In this document: positions 51,724-61,360 of the stretch, piece after piece
Layout of the letters: every line of letters begins with the position of its first letter
Numbering within the stretch: position 1 is the stretch's first letter
Assembly: GCA_022577435.1 (NCBI GenBank)
Contig: JAKOON010000021.1
Span: 10,419,699 to 10,483,698, forward strand
DNA length: 64,000 nucleotides
Source: Embiotoca jacksoni
Taxonomy: Eukaryota; Chordata; Actinopteri; Embiotocidae
Direction: 5' to 3'
Notes under the pieces: generated by a model
Told to the model about the DNA's origin: nothing
The model's database searches: none
What the model saw: only the letters and a program-made list of their open reading frames with translations
Translations under genes and position numbers: made by a program

Positions 51724-54700
51724 GCTGCCACCACCGAGCTGACCGTAGCTACAACTAATGGCTGTTTCCCCGGAGGGAGTCGCGTTTACATTACACGGCA
51801 ACTTCTCCCCGGCGCCGTGCAGCGTCAGGCCTCAGCTGTGATCCAGACAAACATCCTCTCCTGGTTTTTTCTTTGTGCCGCAGCAGAACCAGAGCAGCGT
51901 TATGTAATCAATGTGAAACTCAGACCCATGTTTGACTTAAGTTCCATTTTACAAAGTCAATGAAATGCGTGAGTGTTTGATGAAAAAGGTTTTGTCAGAC
52001 GGACGCGCGAGGCCGACCTGCCTCCCGACTTATTACATCCACTTTAACTTTTTGATTATTCCACGGAAGAAATCAGTCACTGGCACGTTAATTAGGTCGT
52101 CAGCATTTTAATGAGAACGTCTTAGCGAGAGAATCTGACAGGAGGATCTATTCAGCACCAGTCTTATGATGTGAATTATGTGATTATTGTGAATGAGGAC
52201 GTGTCGAGTGGATCCGTCCCGTGTGTTACTACTCGGTGTTTGTAGTGTGGAAACAGCCGGCGACACGAACCTCACAGTTCTTCCAGTGTGAACAAAACAA
52301 TGAAATCCAGCTCGACTGTTAAAGCGTGAAGAAAAACTTTGATGCGTAACCAATGTAATATCCTCCACTGAGATTAGATCTCAGCTCTGTCTCCTCAGTC
52401 ATTAACACTAAGCTGCAATAAATGCATGTGCAGGACCCGAGAGGCCTGAAGAGACTCCTGATGAAAGAGGACATCGGAGAGCTGCCCAGTGATGAGGAGC
52501 AGTGGGAGGTCCCAGAGCCTCCCAAACCAGAGATCACCCTGGACCGAGGTACGCAAGACACACTTCTGCTGGCTTATGTTTCTGTGTTTCTGTGATTAAG
52601 ATCACTTAATGATTGTTGTTTCCTTCTTGTGGTCAAATCCGATGCGTCTGATCTGTCGTCAGGATTTTCTAAATTGCCATTTGTGGCCTCAGTGAGCGCT
52701 ACGATACAAAAACCACAGACTGCGTATAAAAGTGGGACGTAGCTTCCGGCTCTGAAAAATGTGGCCGACGCGGAGGTGCCTTCAACTGCAATACCACCAA
52801 GGGCCACTAGAGGTCGGCTCCAAAACGCCTCCGGCAAAGCAAAGACGAGTAAAAACATGATCGGTAACCACAGCAATCAGACAAGCTGACAGAGATGAGC
52901 TTGTACCGACGTTTATCGTATCGATGCCCATTTAACTGAAGAATTAGGGGAGATAACCTGAAAGAAGAATTCAAATCTACAAAAATATCTCATAAACCCA
53001 TATTTAATTGAAAATAGACTAAAGACAACATATCATGTGTTGAAACGGAGATATTTTATTGTTTTTTTATTGTATATGCTCATTTTGAATTTGATGCCAG
53101 CAACACATCTCCAAAAAAAAGAAACACGTGGTAGAACATTTTATAATTAATTAGATTAATTGGCAACAGATCAGTTGACATGTTTGGGTATCAAAAGAGC
53201 ATTTCAGAGAGCAATAGTCTCTCAGCAGTGAAGATTGGGAGAGTTTCACCATTCAGCGAAAGACTGCGTGGGACGATAATATATTATCGTAAATTAGAGA
53301 GTCATTAGATCCCTCATTTTCAAAAAAGCTGACCAGCAGCTCTAAAATGTTTATTAAAAGGTACGCTAATCTGTTTGTCGTCAGACAATAAGCAGTCATT
53401 GACCTCGATCTGAGGGGGAATTTTGGAGAGGTTGTTGTTATTAGTGTTTACAGCCCTCCAAACGTTGGCAGGATTTGAACATGAGCTAGATACTAAATCC
53501 AGAAAGTTCTTTCTGCTTTTTTCTCACTGTGAATGTGCGTGTTTCTTCGTTTTTCTAAAAGCCGTCCAGTGGGAGCGATCTCCATCTTTGTCTCGTGAGG
53601 GGCCAAGTTTTGTTTCTGTCCATGAACAGGCCTGATCCTTTGTGAACCAGGGGTGTCATCTATTTTTTTACTTCATACTTTTGAAAGGGTGCATGTTTAT
53701 TTATGACTGTGAGGAAGGTCTTTGTGGAGACTTCCAGAACTGGCTCCATATCTGGCGTTATACGGTAAATGTCGCTGTGGTAGAGATCGTTGAGGAAAAG
53801 TTCATTCACATTTTTGAAATAACGATTAACAACAATCTGGGATTGTGATCTCTTTAAGCAAGTGTTCCTAATTCCTAAAACAGGCCACCGGGCAGTGATC
53901 ACTAATCCCAAGATCAACTACTCCAGCAGAAACCATTTTATTACTCCCACTGGATAATATTAAGTAAATCCGTGTTGAATTGTGAGGGTTTTTGAGATTG
54001 GGTCTGGTAGGCTGAGTAATAAGCTGCAACAAATTGAGGCTGCAACAGATCTCTTTAAAATGATCGGAGGCGTTGGAGAGCCTGTCAATGTTAAAGTCAC
54101 TCATGATAATTACTTCTCTATTTACGTATGTAGAGAGAATATTTGCCAGCTCGTTTATGGAGCAGCTGAGGGAGGTCTTTATATACCAACTACAACAACG
54201 TGATCATCTGATGCAATAAACTCAAAACAATTTGGTACAGAAACAGCACGTAGCAAGGAGACAGAAAAACAGGAGTTTATAGAAATGCAGCCCCTTCCCT
54301 GCAGCTCCTGTCAAGTCTGAATAAAGTGTCATCATTTATTGCCACATCAGAGTCACTCAAACTGAGAAAACAGGATATCTGGCTCTGCCTGGGAAACCAA
54401 TATCTTTCCATCATCTAATTTCTGCCCCTGGAGCAAACTACTAATGTTGAAATGGCAAACCTTCCCTGGATTTGAGAAGGTATGGTGCACTTAAACTAAA
54501 CATTTCACAGCTCCCGGCAGCAGGAGGAAGACTCTGCTGTTTCTGAGATCCTGTCCAGATAGGCGTCTGACAGACAGGCAGACAGTCACCACAGTGACTG
54601 CAAGAGTTGATAGGACAGTCTTGACCAGCAGGGAATGGTGGAAGAGGTGAGGTGAACCTTTGGTTATCAAGCGCGAACCAACAGTGACGTCACTCGTTGG

Positions 54701-55670
54701 TTTGTGAGCGGCCGTGATGAAGCCTCGAGTTTGAATTTTGACCGGTGTCATCTTTCTAGTTCGGATCGGTCCGGAGCAGGAAGCGACTTGATCTGATTGG
54801 AAACCTGACGATACTACGTCCCGCCCACCGATTGCCGTAACCTGACTGCACCACAGGCCTGTCAATCAAACAGACACGCCCACAAAAACACAGCTTTTTG
54901 AGTCTTCATTTCTAATTAATCAGGTGGACCGCCAGAAAACAAATAAGAAGGAACTCGTGAAGGAATTTTCTTGACTGGGAATTTTGGGGGCGTGTCTGTT
55001 TGATTGATGGGCGTGGGGTGCTGTCAGGTTACAGCTATTGGTGGGCGGGACATAGTACCGTCTGTTTCCCAATCAGAGCGAGTCAGATCTGCAAGATGGC
55101 GCCGGCTTCATAACGGCAGTTCACAAACCAATAAGTGACGTCACTGTTGCTTACCGCTCTAGCCAGCCTCAAGTGGCCATTCGAGGAACTGCAATTTATT
55201 GGCACCTCAGCTGCTGGATCACGTATATAAGAACCAATCCTGTCGACTTGTGGGGTGGAGCTTTAAAAGGAGCAGAAGAGGGTGGAGATAGAGGCGAGCA
55301 CTGAGTTGCATCGAGGCTCCTTTAAACCATTTGAAGATTTTATTTCTTTGAAAACTTCTTAGTATGAAATGTTTATGAACATAGACGAGTTTTTGAATCA
55401 ATGAACCGGGAGAAGGACTTAAAAGTGTGGAATGTTTGGAAAATATCCAGAAAACAAAGCATGTGCAGCTCAGTGTTGATGTGTGAGAGCGTCTCGGTTT
55501 GAAGCAGAACATCATCTGGAACACGAGATGAATTCTAACAGCTCACTGCTGCTTCCATCTGCACTTCCTCCAATTCTCTCCGTGACACTTGCCCTGATTT
55601 CCATTATCATTTCATAAAATTCAAAGTGGGTTTTTTCTCTCAGTCGTAGCCTCGCACAAACACTCGCCCT

Positions 55671-55710
<40 letters not shown>

Positions 55711-55840
55711 AGAAAGATAACTGGTGTGCTTCTAACATATGCTTATTCGGGTTTGTTCACTTTTGTGTGTGGTGACATAAAAGAGCAGCTGTTGCCAGGG
55801 CTCAAAGAGCGAGAGGAGCAGATTCCTCACTGCAGCAGAG

Positions 55841-55893
<53 letters not shown>

Positions 55894-58288
55894 CTACAAG
55901 GATTAATATGATCAAAGACTTCTTCATTACAAAATCTGTTTTCATGGCATGACGGCCTTGAAACAGGCTCACGCTGGGTGTTTTACAGCTTTTATCCAAT
56001 CTCTTCCCTCTTCTTCTCTGGTTTTTAACTCTTTAACTCGTCCTCCAGTGCTATCAAGGAGCTTCTCCTCCATCAGCTCCCCAGAGGAGCCCTCCCGCCC
56101 TGCACAAGAGGACGGGGAACAGACGCTGGCTTGCTGGCCTCCTCGAGCATCGATACTGAACACAGGAAGCAGTCGAGCAGGTACTTAATGCAGCCGCTGA
56201 GATTAGAGGAAGGATCGGTCGTGTTGGCATTATAAAAGCTTCATGTTTTAATTTCTTGTGTTTGCCAACAGGTCAGGCAGCCAGTACCGTGGTGGAAGCC
56301 GTCATGAAGATGTGGCCTCCTCCTGCCGGACCCAAAGACCGAGACCCAGAGAAGGACGCCGCAACCAGAGGAAGCAGCCACGAGGGAAACCAGCCAATCA
56401 GGAGCGGCGCCAGCAGACCTGCGGACCTTCAGAGAGTCCCGAGCCACCCGGGGCAACCAAACACTGCTGCTGCGACCACCAGCGCTCCACGGCCTCCAGG
56501 TTACACATTAAACACACGTCCGTCTTCTGCAGCTCGGTGTTTGTACTAGTTTAGAGCCAAGCGTTGTCGAGCGTTTTGTGCCCTTTAAGCTCATTGGGTT
56601 TTTTTTTGGTCCATAAACACAAAGCATTGTTTCCAACCACAGCAGCCATTAGTGTTCAGTTAAAAAGCTGTGATATACACACTGGACACGACCTGCCAAG
56701 CAAGCAGATGACAAAGTTAGTAACTAAATCTTGAATAAAGTTGAACTGCTAGCAGCCAAAATGCCAGATATTTCCATCAAGAGAGATAAAACAGAACTTC
56801 TATTCAGGTGGCAAACACATTCTGCTCAATGTGTACGTTTGATAAGGTGTTGGCAATAGTGTGAAAAATATGGCCATTTCCTGTTTTCTGCTTATTCTGT
56901 TCTGCGGCTTTAACGCGCATGGAAAGTTGTTTTAGAAATTGGAACAGTTAATTTCCTCAGCTCATGATGCAGAAGTAGTCAATGAGAACACGGAACAAGC
57001 AAGTTCTTCTTTAGTAGCACGAGCTGCTCATTCAAAGAGCTTAAAAGATGCTCTGAGAGGAGATAAAAGAGACGTTTAACCACCATGTACAACCGATATT
57101 GACAGTAATAACATTTAATGTTAATGAACACATAATGCAGCTCCATGCTACTGAAACTACCGTTTATATTTGTGAGCAGGTCACATTCAGAGTTGGTTTT
57201 TTTCTGCTCCCATGTAGAATTTGAACATTTATTTAAGCGCCCATGCGAGTTTGAAAAATACACAATAGTTCCTGCTGTCATTCTTCACAATCTGTAACGG
57301 TCCAGCACGTCCTGTCGGCGCTAAACTCGTCCATGTGGTGTTGTCTGTCCCGCACAGAGCGCAGTCAACAGAGTGAGACCACCGAGTCTGACCGAGCTGA
57401 GGCCGGAGGGGAAAGTCTCGCAGATCCCAGACCAGCACCGAGTCCTCCGTCTGCACCGCCTGCCGACGCGGCCGGCGACCAGCCCGCTCCCAACAGCCTG
57501 TAGGCTTCTTCTTCCACTTTCCAAATCACCGGACATATCGACAGAGAAATCTAATGTTGCTTTGCTCAACACCTTCTCCTTGTCCCTCCCTGTCCCGACC
57601 GATTGTCTCTTTGTCTCTCTTATCAGCGCTGGTCCTGAGCCCGTGGTGATTTCCACAACTTTCCAGGGGACCGCAGCCGCTGAGACTCAGCGTCCTCCTC
57701 TGAACATGGACCTCCCTCTCTGGAACAAAGCTCAGCCTCCACAGGCCACGCTGGAGGACATGGAGCTCACCTGCCAGAGACCCACCACCGTCAGTACATT
57801 CACTGCGAGCGTTGGCGTCCCGGCGGGCTCCGTGTTGTCAGTCTTTTCTTTCATTTCTTTCGTTTCTTTTGCAGGTGGTGTTATCTGACGACTTGATGGA
57901 CGTGGCGGCCATCGGCGAATGGGGCGAGCAGCTGGTCAACTCCTTCCTGTGTCACTGGAGGGACAGCGGCGACCCCAGACGACCCGCGAGCGTCCTGTGG
58001 TGCAACCAGAGCGGAGAGACCGGCCAGCCCTACGACTTCAAACTCACGTTCGGGCCGGCGGGAGCTCCGGGGGTCGTGTACGTGGAGGTGAAGTCCACCA
58101 TGAAGAAAGAGAAGTCGTTCATCCACCTCTCTGCCAACGAGCTGGACTTCGCACTGAAGGAGAAGGAGCGCTACCACATCTACCGAGTGTACAGCGCGGG
58201 AGACGCTCACAACGTCCACCTGTGTCGCATCAGGAACCTGGCGCAGCATCTCCACACCAAAGACTTGGCCCTCTATCTGTTCGTATAA
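14380..58288 (+). CDS. giant NO VEIN-like protein: two LOTUS domains, GHKL ATPase, NOV C-terminal nuclease-like domain
   Basis: This is a predicted RNA-binding, ATP-driven protein of about 2,986 residues. Domains: LOTUS/OST-HTH 1 (15-82) and 2 (113-181); basic RRRRRNR patch; conserved NOV-type middle; acidic linker (about 1215-1286); GHKL ATPase with ELIQNADDN (1332-1340), NNETGF (1365-1370) and YIGQKGIGFKSVF (1393-1405); YLPLRSFGFRFIIQGDF block as in NOV/sacsin; proline-rich spacer; C-terminal DUF3883 (2850-2986). Exons: 14380-14410, 16206-17023, 17930-18119, 18228-18595, 19701-19817, 19903-20100, 20635-20775, 21773-22030, 24029-24209, 24333-24499, 24666-24809, 24950-25128, 25455-25627, 26274-26498, 26614-26723, 27402-27617, 28620-28746, 28852-29065, 29184-29331, 30038-30215, 30411-30588, 31352-31478, 31584-31706, 32274-32424, 32514-32626, 33554-33704, 33784-34032, 34455-34667, 38881-39062, 39233-39416, 40862-41004, 42669-42850, 44914-45173, 45266-45503, 45594-45777, 46606-46732, 46902-46988, 48039-48224, 48325-48596, 49556-49704, 51474-51558, 52434-52548, 56049-56180, 56272-56499, 57358-57499, 57627-57789, 57875-58288. 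Every junction is GT-AG and keeps phase, so the gene looks intact. The start at 14380 was chosen because exon 1 splices in frame to 16206; ATG 16217 is the alternative. Arabidopsis NO VEIN is a nuclear factor, but the fish function is unknown. Confidence 0.9.
14945..15480 (-). repeat. repeat family A, reverse copy
   Basis: It contains CTGCACCACAGGCCTGTCAA and GAGCCGACCCCTAGTGGC, the reverse of the blocks at 34967-35210. It lies in the first intron of the NO VEIN-like gene. Confidence 0.8.
16217..17023 (+). other. exon encoding the tandem LOTUS/OST-HTH domains
   Basis: Two copies of a winged-helix module of about 70 residues lie in one exon. Both share HPGGIPL/YPDGIPL, a YN(Q/K)xY turn, NLTL(S/A)xLGF, LV(A)xL and DLVVxGxxVFH. 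The pattern matches OST-HTH (LOTUS) domains of Oskar, TDRD5/7 and MARF1, which bind RNA or Vasa-type helicases. The copies are about 50% identical by eye, suggesting an internal duplication. Confidence 0.85.
17076..17284. repeat. two abutting pentamer arrays, (CTTTC)n then (CCTAT)n
   Basis: About 17 CTTTC units run straight into a CCTAT/CATAT/CTTAT array of about 24 units. It starts 52 bases after the donor of the LOTUS exon. The open frame across it is repeat-derived. Confidence 0.97.
18627..18900. repeat. dispersed non-coding fish repeat
   Basis: It starts AAAGTGATAGTTCAACATTT and continues TTGGGAGTTGC. This is a known teleost MITE-type sequence with paired AAGCTAAATTTAGAGCGAGAA / GCTAAATTTGAAGCGAGAAG blocks. 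It is intronic. Confidence 0.55.
19178..19256. repeat. (ATT)n microsatellite
   Basis: A long ATT/TTA array lies in the intron before the exon at 19701. Confidence 0.97.
23219..23329 (-). pseudogene. adrm1 (fragment): antisense fragment of the last ADRM1 (Rpn13) exon
   Basis: On the minus strand, 36 codons read KGDVEAFAKAM, then an acidic and lysine-rich stretch, then DEDMSLD and TAA (23219-23221). This matches the C-terminus of the proteasome ubiquitin receptor ADRM1/Rpn13, which ends in the same DMSLD. Upstream of KGD the frame meets a stop and the likeness ends. It lies inside a 2-kb intron of the NO VEIN-like gene (22031-24028), with no other ADRM1 exon nearby. It is therefore a dispersed fragment and not a working gene. 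Confidence 0.75.
26749..26824. repeat. 38-bp tandem duplication
   Basis: Two identical units, each from ATATATATAGT through TTTTAGAGTACAGCTGGTGAT, lie just after the donor at 26724. Confidence 0.92.
28015..28440. repeat. dispersed repeat, copy 1
   Basis: The ends CCCGTAGCTTCCCACCTGGT and TTTCATTTTGTCAAATTAGC recur, in the same order, at 37840 and 38631. It is non-coding and intronic. Confidence 0.65.
28584..28611. repeat. poly(T) run at a splice acceptor
   Basis: A run of 28 T followed by GCCTTCAG forms the polypyrimidine tract of the acceptor for the exon at 28620. Confidence 0.9.
29184..30588 (+). other. GHKL (HSP90-type) ATPase nucleotide-binding core exons
   Basis: Three exons carry the Bergerat-fold motifs. 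The N box ELIQNADDN includes the expected catalytic Glu and Mg-binding Asn. The G1 box reads NNETGF where classical members have DxGxG. The G2 box GQKGIGFKSVF has the lid glycines. CDVGRSTK and DCPEIHSNGFHLRFD match NO VEIN proteins. Confidence 0.88.
34876..35450 (+). repeat. repeat family A, full-length copy
   Basis: It starts ACCATAAACTGTATACAAAA and includes GTGCCACTAGAGGTCGGCTC, GATTGACAGGCCTGTGGTGC and GGTGGGCGGGACGTAGTATC. Related copies lie at 14945-15480 (-), 49040-49425 (+), 52710-52855 (+, partial), 54660-54960 (-) and 54985-55165 (+). Confidence 0.8.
37825..38690. repeat. dispersed repeat, copy 2, interrupted
   Basis: Its flanks match 28015-28440 (ATATGCAGTGTTTCCCACAC near 37908; TTTCATTTTGTCAAAGTAGC near 38631). 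The middle is occupied by a SINE at 37971-38325. Confidence 0.65.
37971..38325 (-). repeat. tRNA-derived SINE-like fish repeat, long copy
   Basis: Read on the minus strand, it has the A box (TGGTGCAGTGG, 38299-38309) and a B box near 38260. The body ends in a (GGAT)n tail seen on the + strand as CATC units at 37973-37992. It matches the shorter copy at 494-780. Confidence 0.85.
39626..39713. repeat. (GT)n microsatellite
   Basis: A long, slightly interrupted GT array lies in the intron after the exon ending at 39416. Confidence 0.97.
42854..42918. repeat. (CA)n microsatellite at a donor site
   Basis: The array starts right after the donor GTAAC at 42851. Confidence 0.95.
43610..44010. mobile_element. 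Tc1-like dispersed repeat relic
   Basis: CAGTCAGGAGTTTGGACACG and CTGAAGACACCAAAACTGTG, then CTCGATGACAGCTAGAATCA, follow the order of a common teleost Tc1-derived repeat. No intact transposase remains. Confidence 0.55.
46220..46500 (-). repeat. dispersed fish repeat, reverse copy
   Basis: CCAACCGGTCGAGGCAGATG, CACCTCTGAGCCTGGTTCTG and a terminal AATTGAATTGAATT tail are the reverse complement of the copy at 50660-50960. Confidence 0.75.
49040..49425 (+). repeat. repeat family A copy
   Basis: It begins at CACAGACTGTATATAAAAGT and includes GATTGACAGGCCTGTGGTGC and GGTGGGCGGGACGTAGTATC. Confidence 0.8.
50660..50960 (+). repeat. dispersed fish repeat, forward copy
   Basis: It starts with (TTCAA)n, then TTTTATTTATATAGCGCCAA, and ends GCCTCGACCGGTTGGGGTGA. 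This is a widespread teleost element and the inverted partner of 46220-46500. Confidence 0.8.
51667..51721. repeat. (CA)n microsatellite
   Basis: A CA array lies in the intron after the exon ending at 51558. Confidence 0.96.
52710..52855 (+). repeat. repeat family A, partial copy
   Basis: Only the 5' part is present, from CACAGACTGCGTATAAAAGT to the GGCCACTAGAGGTCGGCTCC block. Confidence 0.75.
53660..54110 (-). mobile_element. L2-type LINE endonuclease fragment
   Basis: Minus-strand frames read SDFNIDRLSNASDHF, LLQLITQPTRP and VVDLGISDHCPVACFRN. A frame change then leads to NELFLNDLYHSD and FLTVINKHAP. These are the C-terminal half of an apurinic-type endonuclease of a non-LTR retrotransposon. 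Frame breaks and the absence of a reverse transcriptase mark it as dead. Confidence 0.75.
54660..55165. repeat. repeat family A, two copies head to head
   Basis: A reverse copy (54660-54960) is followed at once by a forward copy (54985-55165). The GGTGGGCGGGAC block occurs on both strands about 215 bp apart, so the transcript could fold into a long hairpin. Confidence 0.75.
55674..55706. repeat. (CA)n microsatellite
   Basis: Simple CA array in the intron before the exon at 56049. Confidence 0.95.
55841..55890. repeat. (CA)n microsatellite
   Basis: Second CA array in the same intron. Confidence 0.95.
57875..58288 (+). other. last exon, NOV C-terminal domain (DUF3883, PD-(D/E)xK-like)
   Basis: The 137-residue tail has GEWGEQLV, QPYDFKL, VYVEVKST and a later SANELDFAL helix. 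These follow the order GxxxE, xxYD, ExK, E of PD-(D/E)xK nuclease folds and the NO VEIN C-terminal family. The core Asp, Glu and Lys are all present. Confidence 0.85.
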
Positions 58289-58586
58289 ATCTGGTTGGAG
58301 TCTGTGGGGAGATTTGCACAATGGCGGCCCGAACCAGCTGCCCGGAAGCAATTTTGTATGCCTTTTAAAATTCCTCATTAAATGCACTAAGTTTCAGTCT
58401 TTTTAAATGTGCCCATAATACTGTTTGTGTTTTGTTTATTATTTTGCCTGCTTGTGAGCAAAAATGTTGTTCATTCTTTTATTGTTGACAGACTAGTGCA
58501 CTATTTTCTATGTGGTCAGTGGCCATGTTTAAATGTTTTAACCCTTTTTTATTCCCCTACCTCACCTTCACTAAGCATTCCTTTCA

Positions 58587-58592
58587 AATAAA
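58587..58592 (+). terminator. polyadenylation signal of the NO VEIN-like gene
   Basis: AATAAA occurs 300 bp after the stop codon, after a T-rich 3' UTR. It is the first good signal downstream. Confidence 0.7.
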
Positions 58593-61090
58593 AAACCTTT
58601 TTCTTCCAGCATAAGAAGTTTCTGTCCCTTATTTAACCTTTCAGACGGTTTTAGCACATCTTTAGTAATGAGGGTCTGCGTCGCTTTAACCCGGCTGACA
58701 GATGAAGTGATTATTGCTCAGGGTTAAAGTTAAATCAGGTGGAAGCGCAGCTGACTGGACAGGTCCCTCACTTCTGGTAATCACACTGTCGCAGTGAACA
58801 GAATGGACTTTGTTCAAGCATACATAACATCTATATGATGCTCACAGAGCTCCTTCACTCACCTACAACCACTTAACAGGTTGTTGTTGTTTTTTTAAAT
58901 GAGAAACCACCTGACATTCTGCTCAGTTTGAGCCTGAACCACAGAAAGCTGCACAATCTTCCCTCGTGAATGTGTAAGCGATGCAGAAAGACAACCAAGC
59001 GTTATGAAATAATTCTCAGTGCCTGTCTTCATAATATTGTGTGACACAAACCTGAAACTCCCGTTTAAAGGCTCCACGGTGGTCCCCGTCTCCGTCTCCG
59101 GTAGCCAAACTCCTGTGTACTTGTTGTTGGATGGCGATGTTTCCAAATCGGGACACTTATTACCCGCGTGATGAGAGTTGGTGAAGAGATCAGAAACAGC
59201 AACTCTCTCTTTTCATGTTGTGATGCAACCTCCCGGTAACCAGAGGGCTGTTTTCTACAAAGGATCAGTCACGGGAAACACGTCAGTGACACGCAAAGTG
59301 TTCCAGATGAACCAATAGCGGGGCGGTTCTGATCACAGCGGGGGGTTATAACGTGTAAAAGCTGCATAATATCATTCCTGCACGGAGCTCACGAACTAGG
59401 TTATTTGTTTAAAATGCACTGCAGGATCCTACGATGCATTTTAATAGGACGAGTGAATACAATGTCCTGAAAGAGAAAAAGAAGCGACAGCATCAGGCAG
59501 GCTGAGGTCAGTGTGAAGATTGTTCCGGTGTGTTGTCAGAGACAGAAAGTGTTCCTGGGCCTCGACTACCAGGTGATGCTTGTTTTCACAAACAAGCACT
59601 CTGATACTAGAGGTGGGACTCTTCTAGCACTGCATAGCTGCCTCCTCTGTGCCGGACTCACGGTGCATTCATGTGAAGCTTGTAACTTCAACCTTCAGTT
59701 CATCTTTTTTGTGATGATAATAATGGGAGACTGACTGTCGCAGATCTGCCGTTAATTCCTTCATATTTTAACAGCAAACCAATAAACCAGTCGACACAGT
59801 TGGTAAGTTAAGTTGTGCACCAGTTGTGTCCCCCAATGGTGAGAAGATAACAATCCCCCCCCCACACACACACACACACACATACAGTAGAAAATGTGTT
59901 AGATATATTCTCTGGTTATGAAAATTGGCAACTGTTCTGTCTCATGTCATTCCCTATTTATTTTCAATTTATTTTTTATTTATTTATAAATAATAACATA
60001 CTCTTTGTGACTCTTTCAAATCTGTTTAAATGTATATTTACCTTGTAAATGTATTTATTTATAATGTATTTATAAAGGGGAAACATATGAAAGAACAGTA
60101 ATCCAACTACATCAAGTGCCAACGTAGCTTCTATTTAAATGATAGTCTCATTGATATTAATTCAGTCAACACAAAAAAAAATAACACACAAAACCGGGGG
60201 TCGCTTCATTTTATCATACGGGTGCTGGTTGGTTTCTGCATCTCGGCTTAAAATGAAGCTGACATTTAAGGTCTGTCATGTGCGCTGGACTTGATGAGTA
60301 ATCGGAGGTAGCGAGGGCCGAACAATACAAATTTGGTCCTTTGGTCCCAAACAGGTTATAAATCCAGTTAGACATAAGAAGTGTCATTTCAAAAGCTTTA
60401 GCCTGAAACAGTTCTCCACTGATTCCTCTCCAACATTTGTGGACTCACCATGGACCGCCAGCAAACAAGAACAGGAGTCAAAACTGATGCAGCAGAACCA
60501 CAAATTGTCTTCTACCTTTGTGCCTACATTGCCCACAATGCAATTCAACCACTGCTCACTCAGTCTCAGACTCTGGTGTGTTCTGCAGCAAACGTGGCCC
60601 CGTGCGGCCCTTAAGTAAAGACCAGGAGAGGGCTACTCTTCTTCTTTCTAACATAACACCCCCATCTTTTAAAGGTTCACGCTTTCAGGCCCAACTAATG
60701 CTGACTCAGGTGACGTCACCTGAGGATATTAAGATACTTTACATGGCTGCTAGTGGAGACAATAAAGGCATAAAACAACCGTTCACAGAGAGCGACAGAA
60801 ACCATCACTGGTTCACAAAGTTTAAAACTTATTTTCAACATGGTGCTTTCATCATTAAAAACACATCAAGCAGGCTCAACATTAAAAAAAATAAATAAAT
60901 AAAAATAAAAAAAAATAAAACGGTTTGCGTGTCCTTTTTTCTTCGCGTACTTGAACGAAATATTAATATTTCCGACAACCCCTGAAGGCAGCATAGTCTG
61001 TACGGAGACAGGGAGCAGCGGCGGCTCCCGGCGGAGCAGCGCTGCGATTGGCCTGCGCTTCGAGGAGGGGGAGGGGCTTTCTCTCCTCTC
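58593..61090. other. intergenic region, no confident gene
   Basis: It is AT-rich with short C/CA runs near 59860. An exon-like minus frame at 59052-59146 is listed separately. The open frame at 60518-60898 shows no known domain. Confidence 0.5.
59052..59146 (-). other. exon-like minus-strand frame, unassigned
   Basis: A start METSPSNNKYTGVWLPE runs 31 codons to a donor-like GTTTCAG|GTTTGTG. Upstream on the same strand lies GGTTACCGGGAGGTTGC, which resembles an RFX X-box with a slightly long spacer. No second exon was found before the NO VEIN-like gene is reached, so this is weak. Confidence 0.2.
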
Positions 61091-61360
61091 TCCTCTCTCC
61101 TCTCCTGCTTCTCCGCTCCTCTTCCTCCCCATCACAGAGGACAGAGCGATGCGGAGACAATAGGACGCAGAGCAGTGCGGGAGGCTGCGGGATGCTCGGC
61201 GCCACATCCACCGACACACGGCACCACCCAGGACACCGACACCAGGCGTTTCTCCCGGCTCACCTGGCCTTAGTATGCGCTCACGTCTCCCCGTGTGTTC
61301 ACCAGCAGCCCGGGCTGACAGGGCGGACTTCACAGCCCCCATATGGGAACCGACTGAAGG
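61020..61360 (+). promoter_or_regulatory. GC-rich promoter and first exon of a downstream gene
   Basis: An inverted CCAAT box (GCGATTGGCC, near 61045), a GGGGAGGGGC Sp1-type site and a pyrimidine-rich initiator region precede an exon that ends at a consensus donor (AAGG|GTGAGT, GT at 61361). A frame from ATG 61193 stays open to the donor but shows no recognisable domain, so it may be 5' UTR. The coding part would lie beyond 64000. Confidence 0.5.

Noticed and set aside
53868..54104. Possible host endonuclease gene
   Set aside because: The residues are those of an L2-type LINE endonuclease, with frame breaks and no host-like exons.
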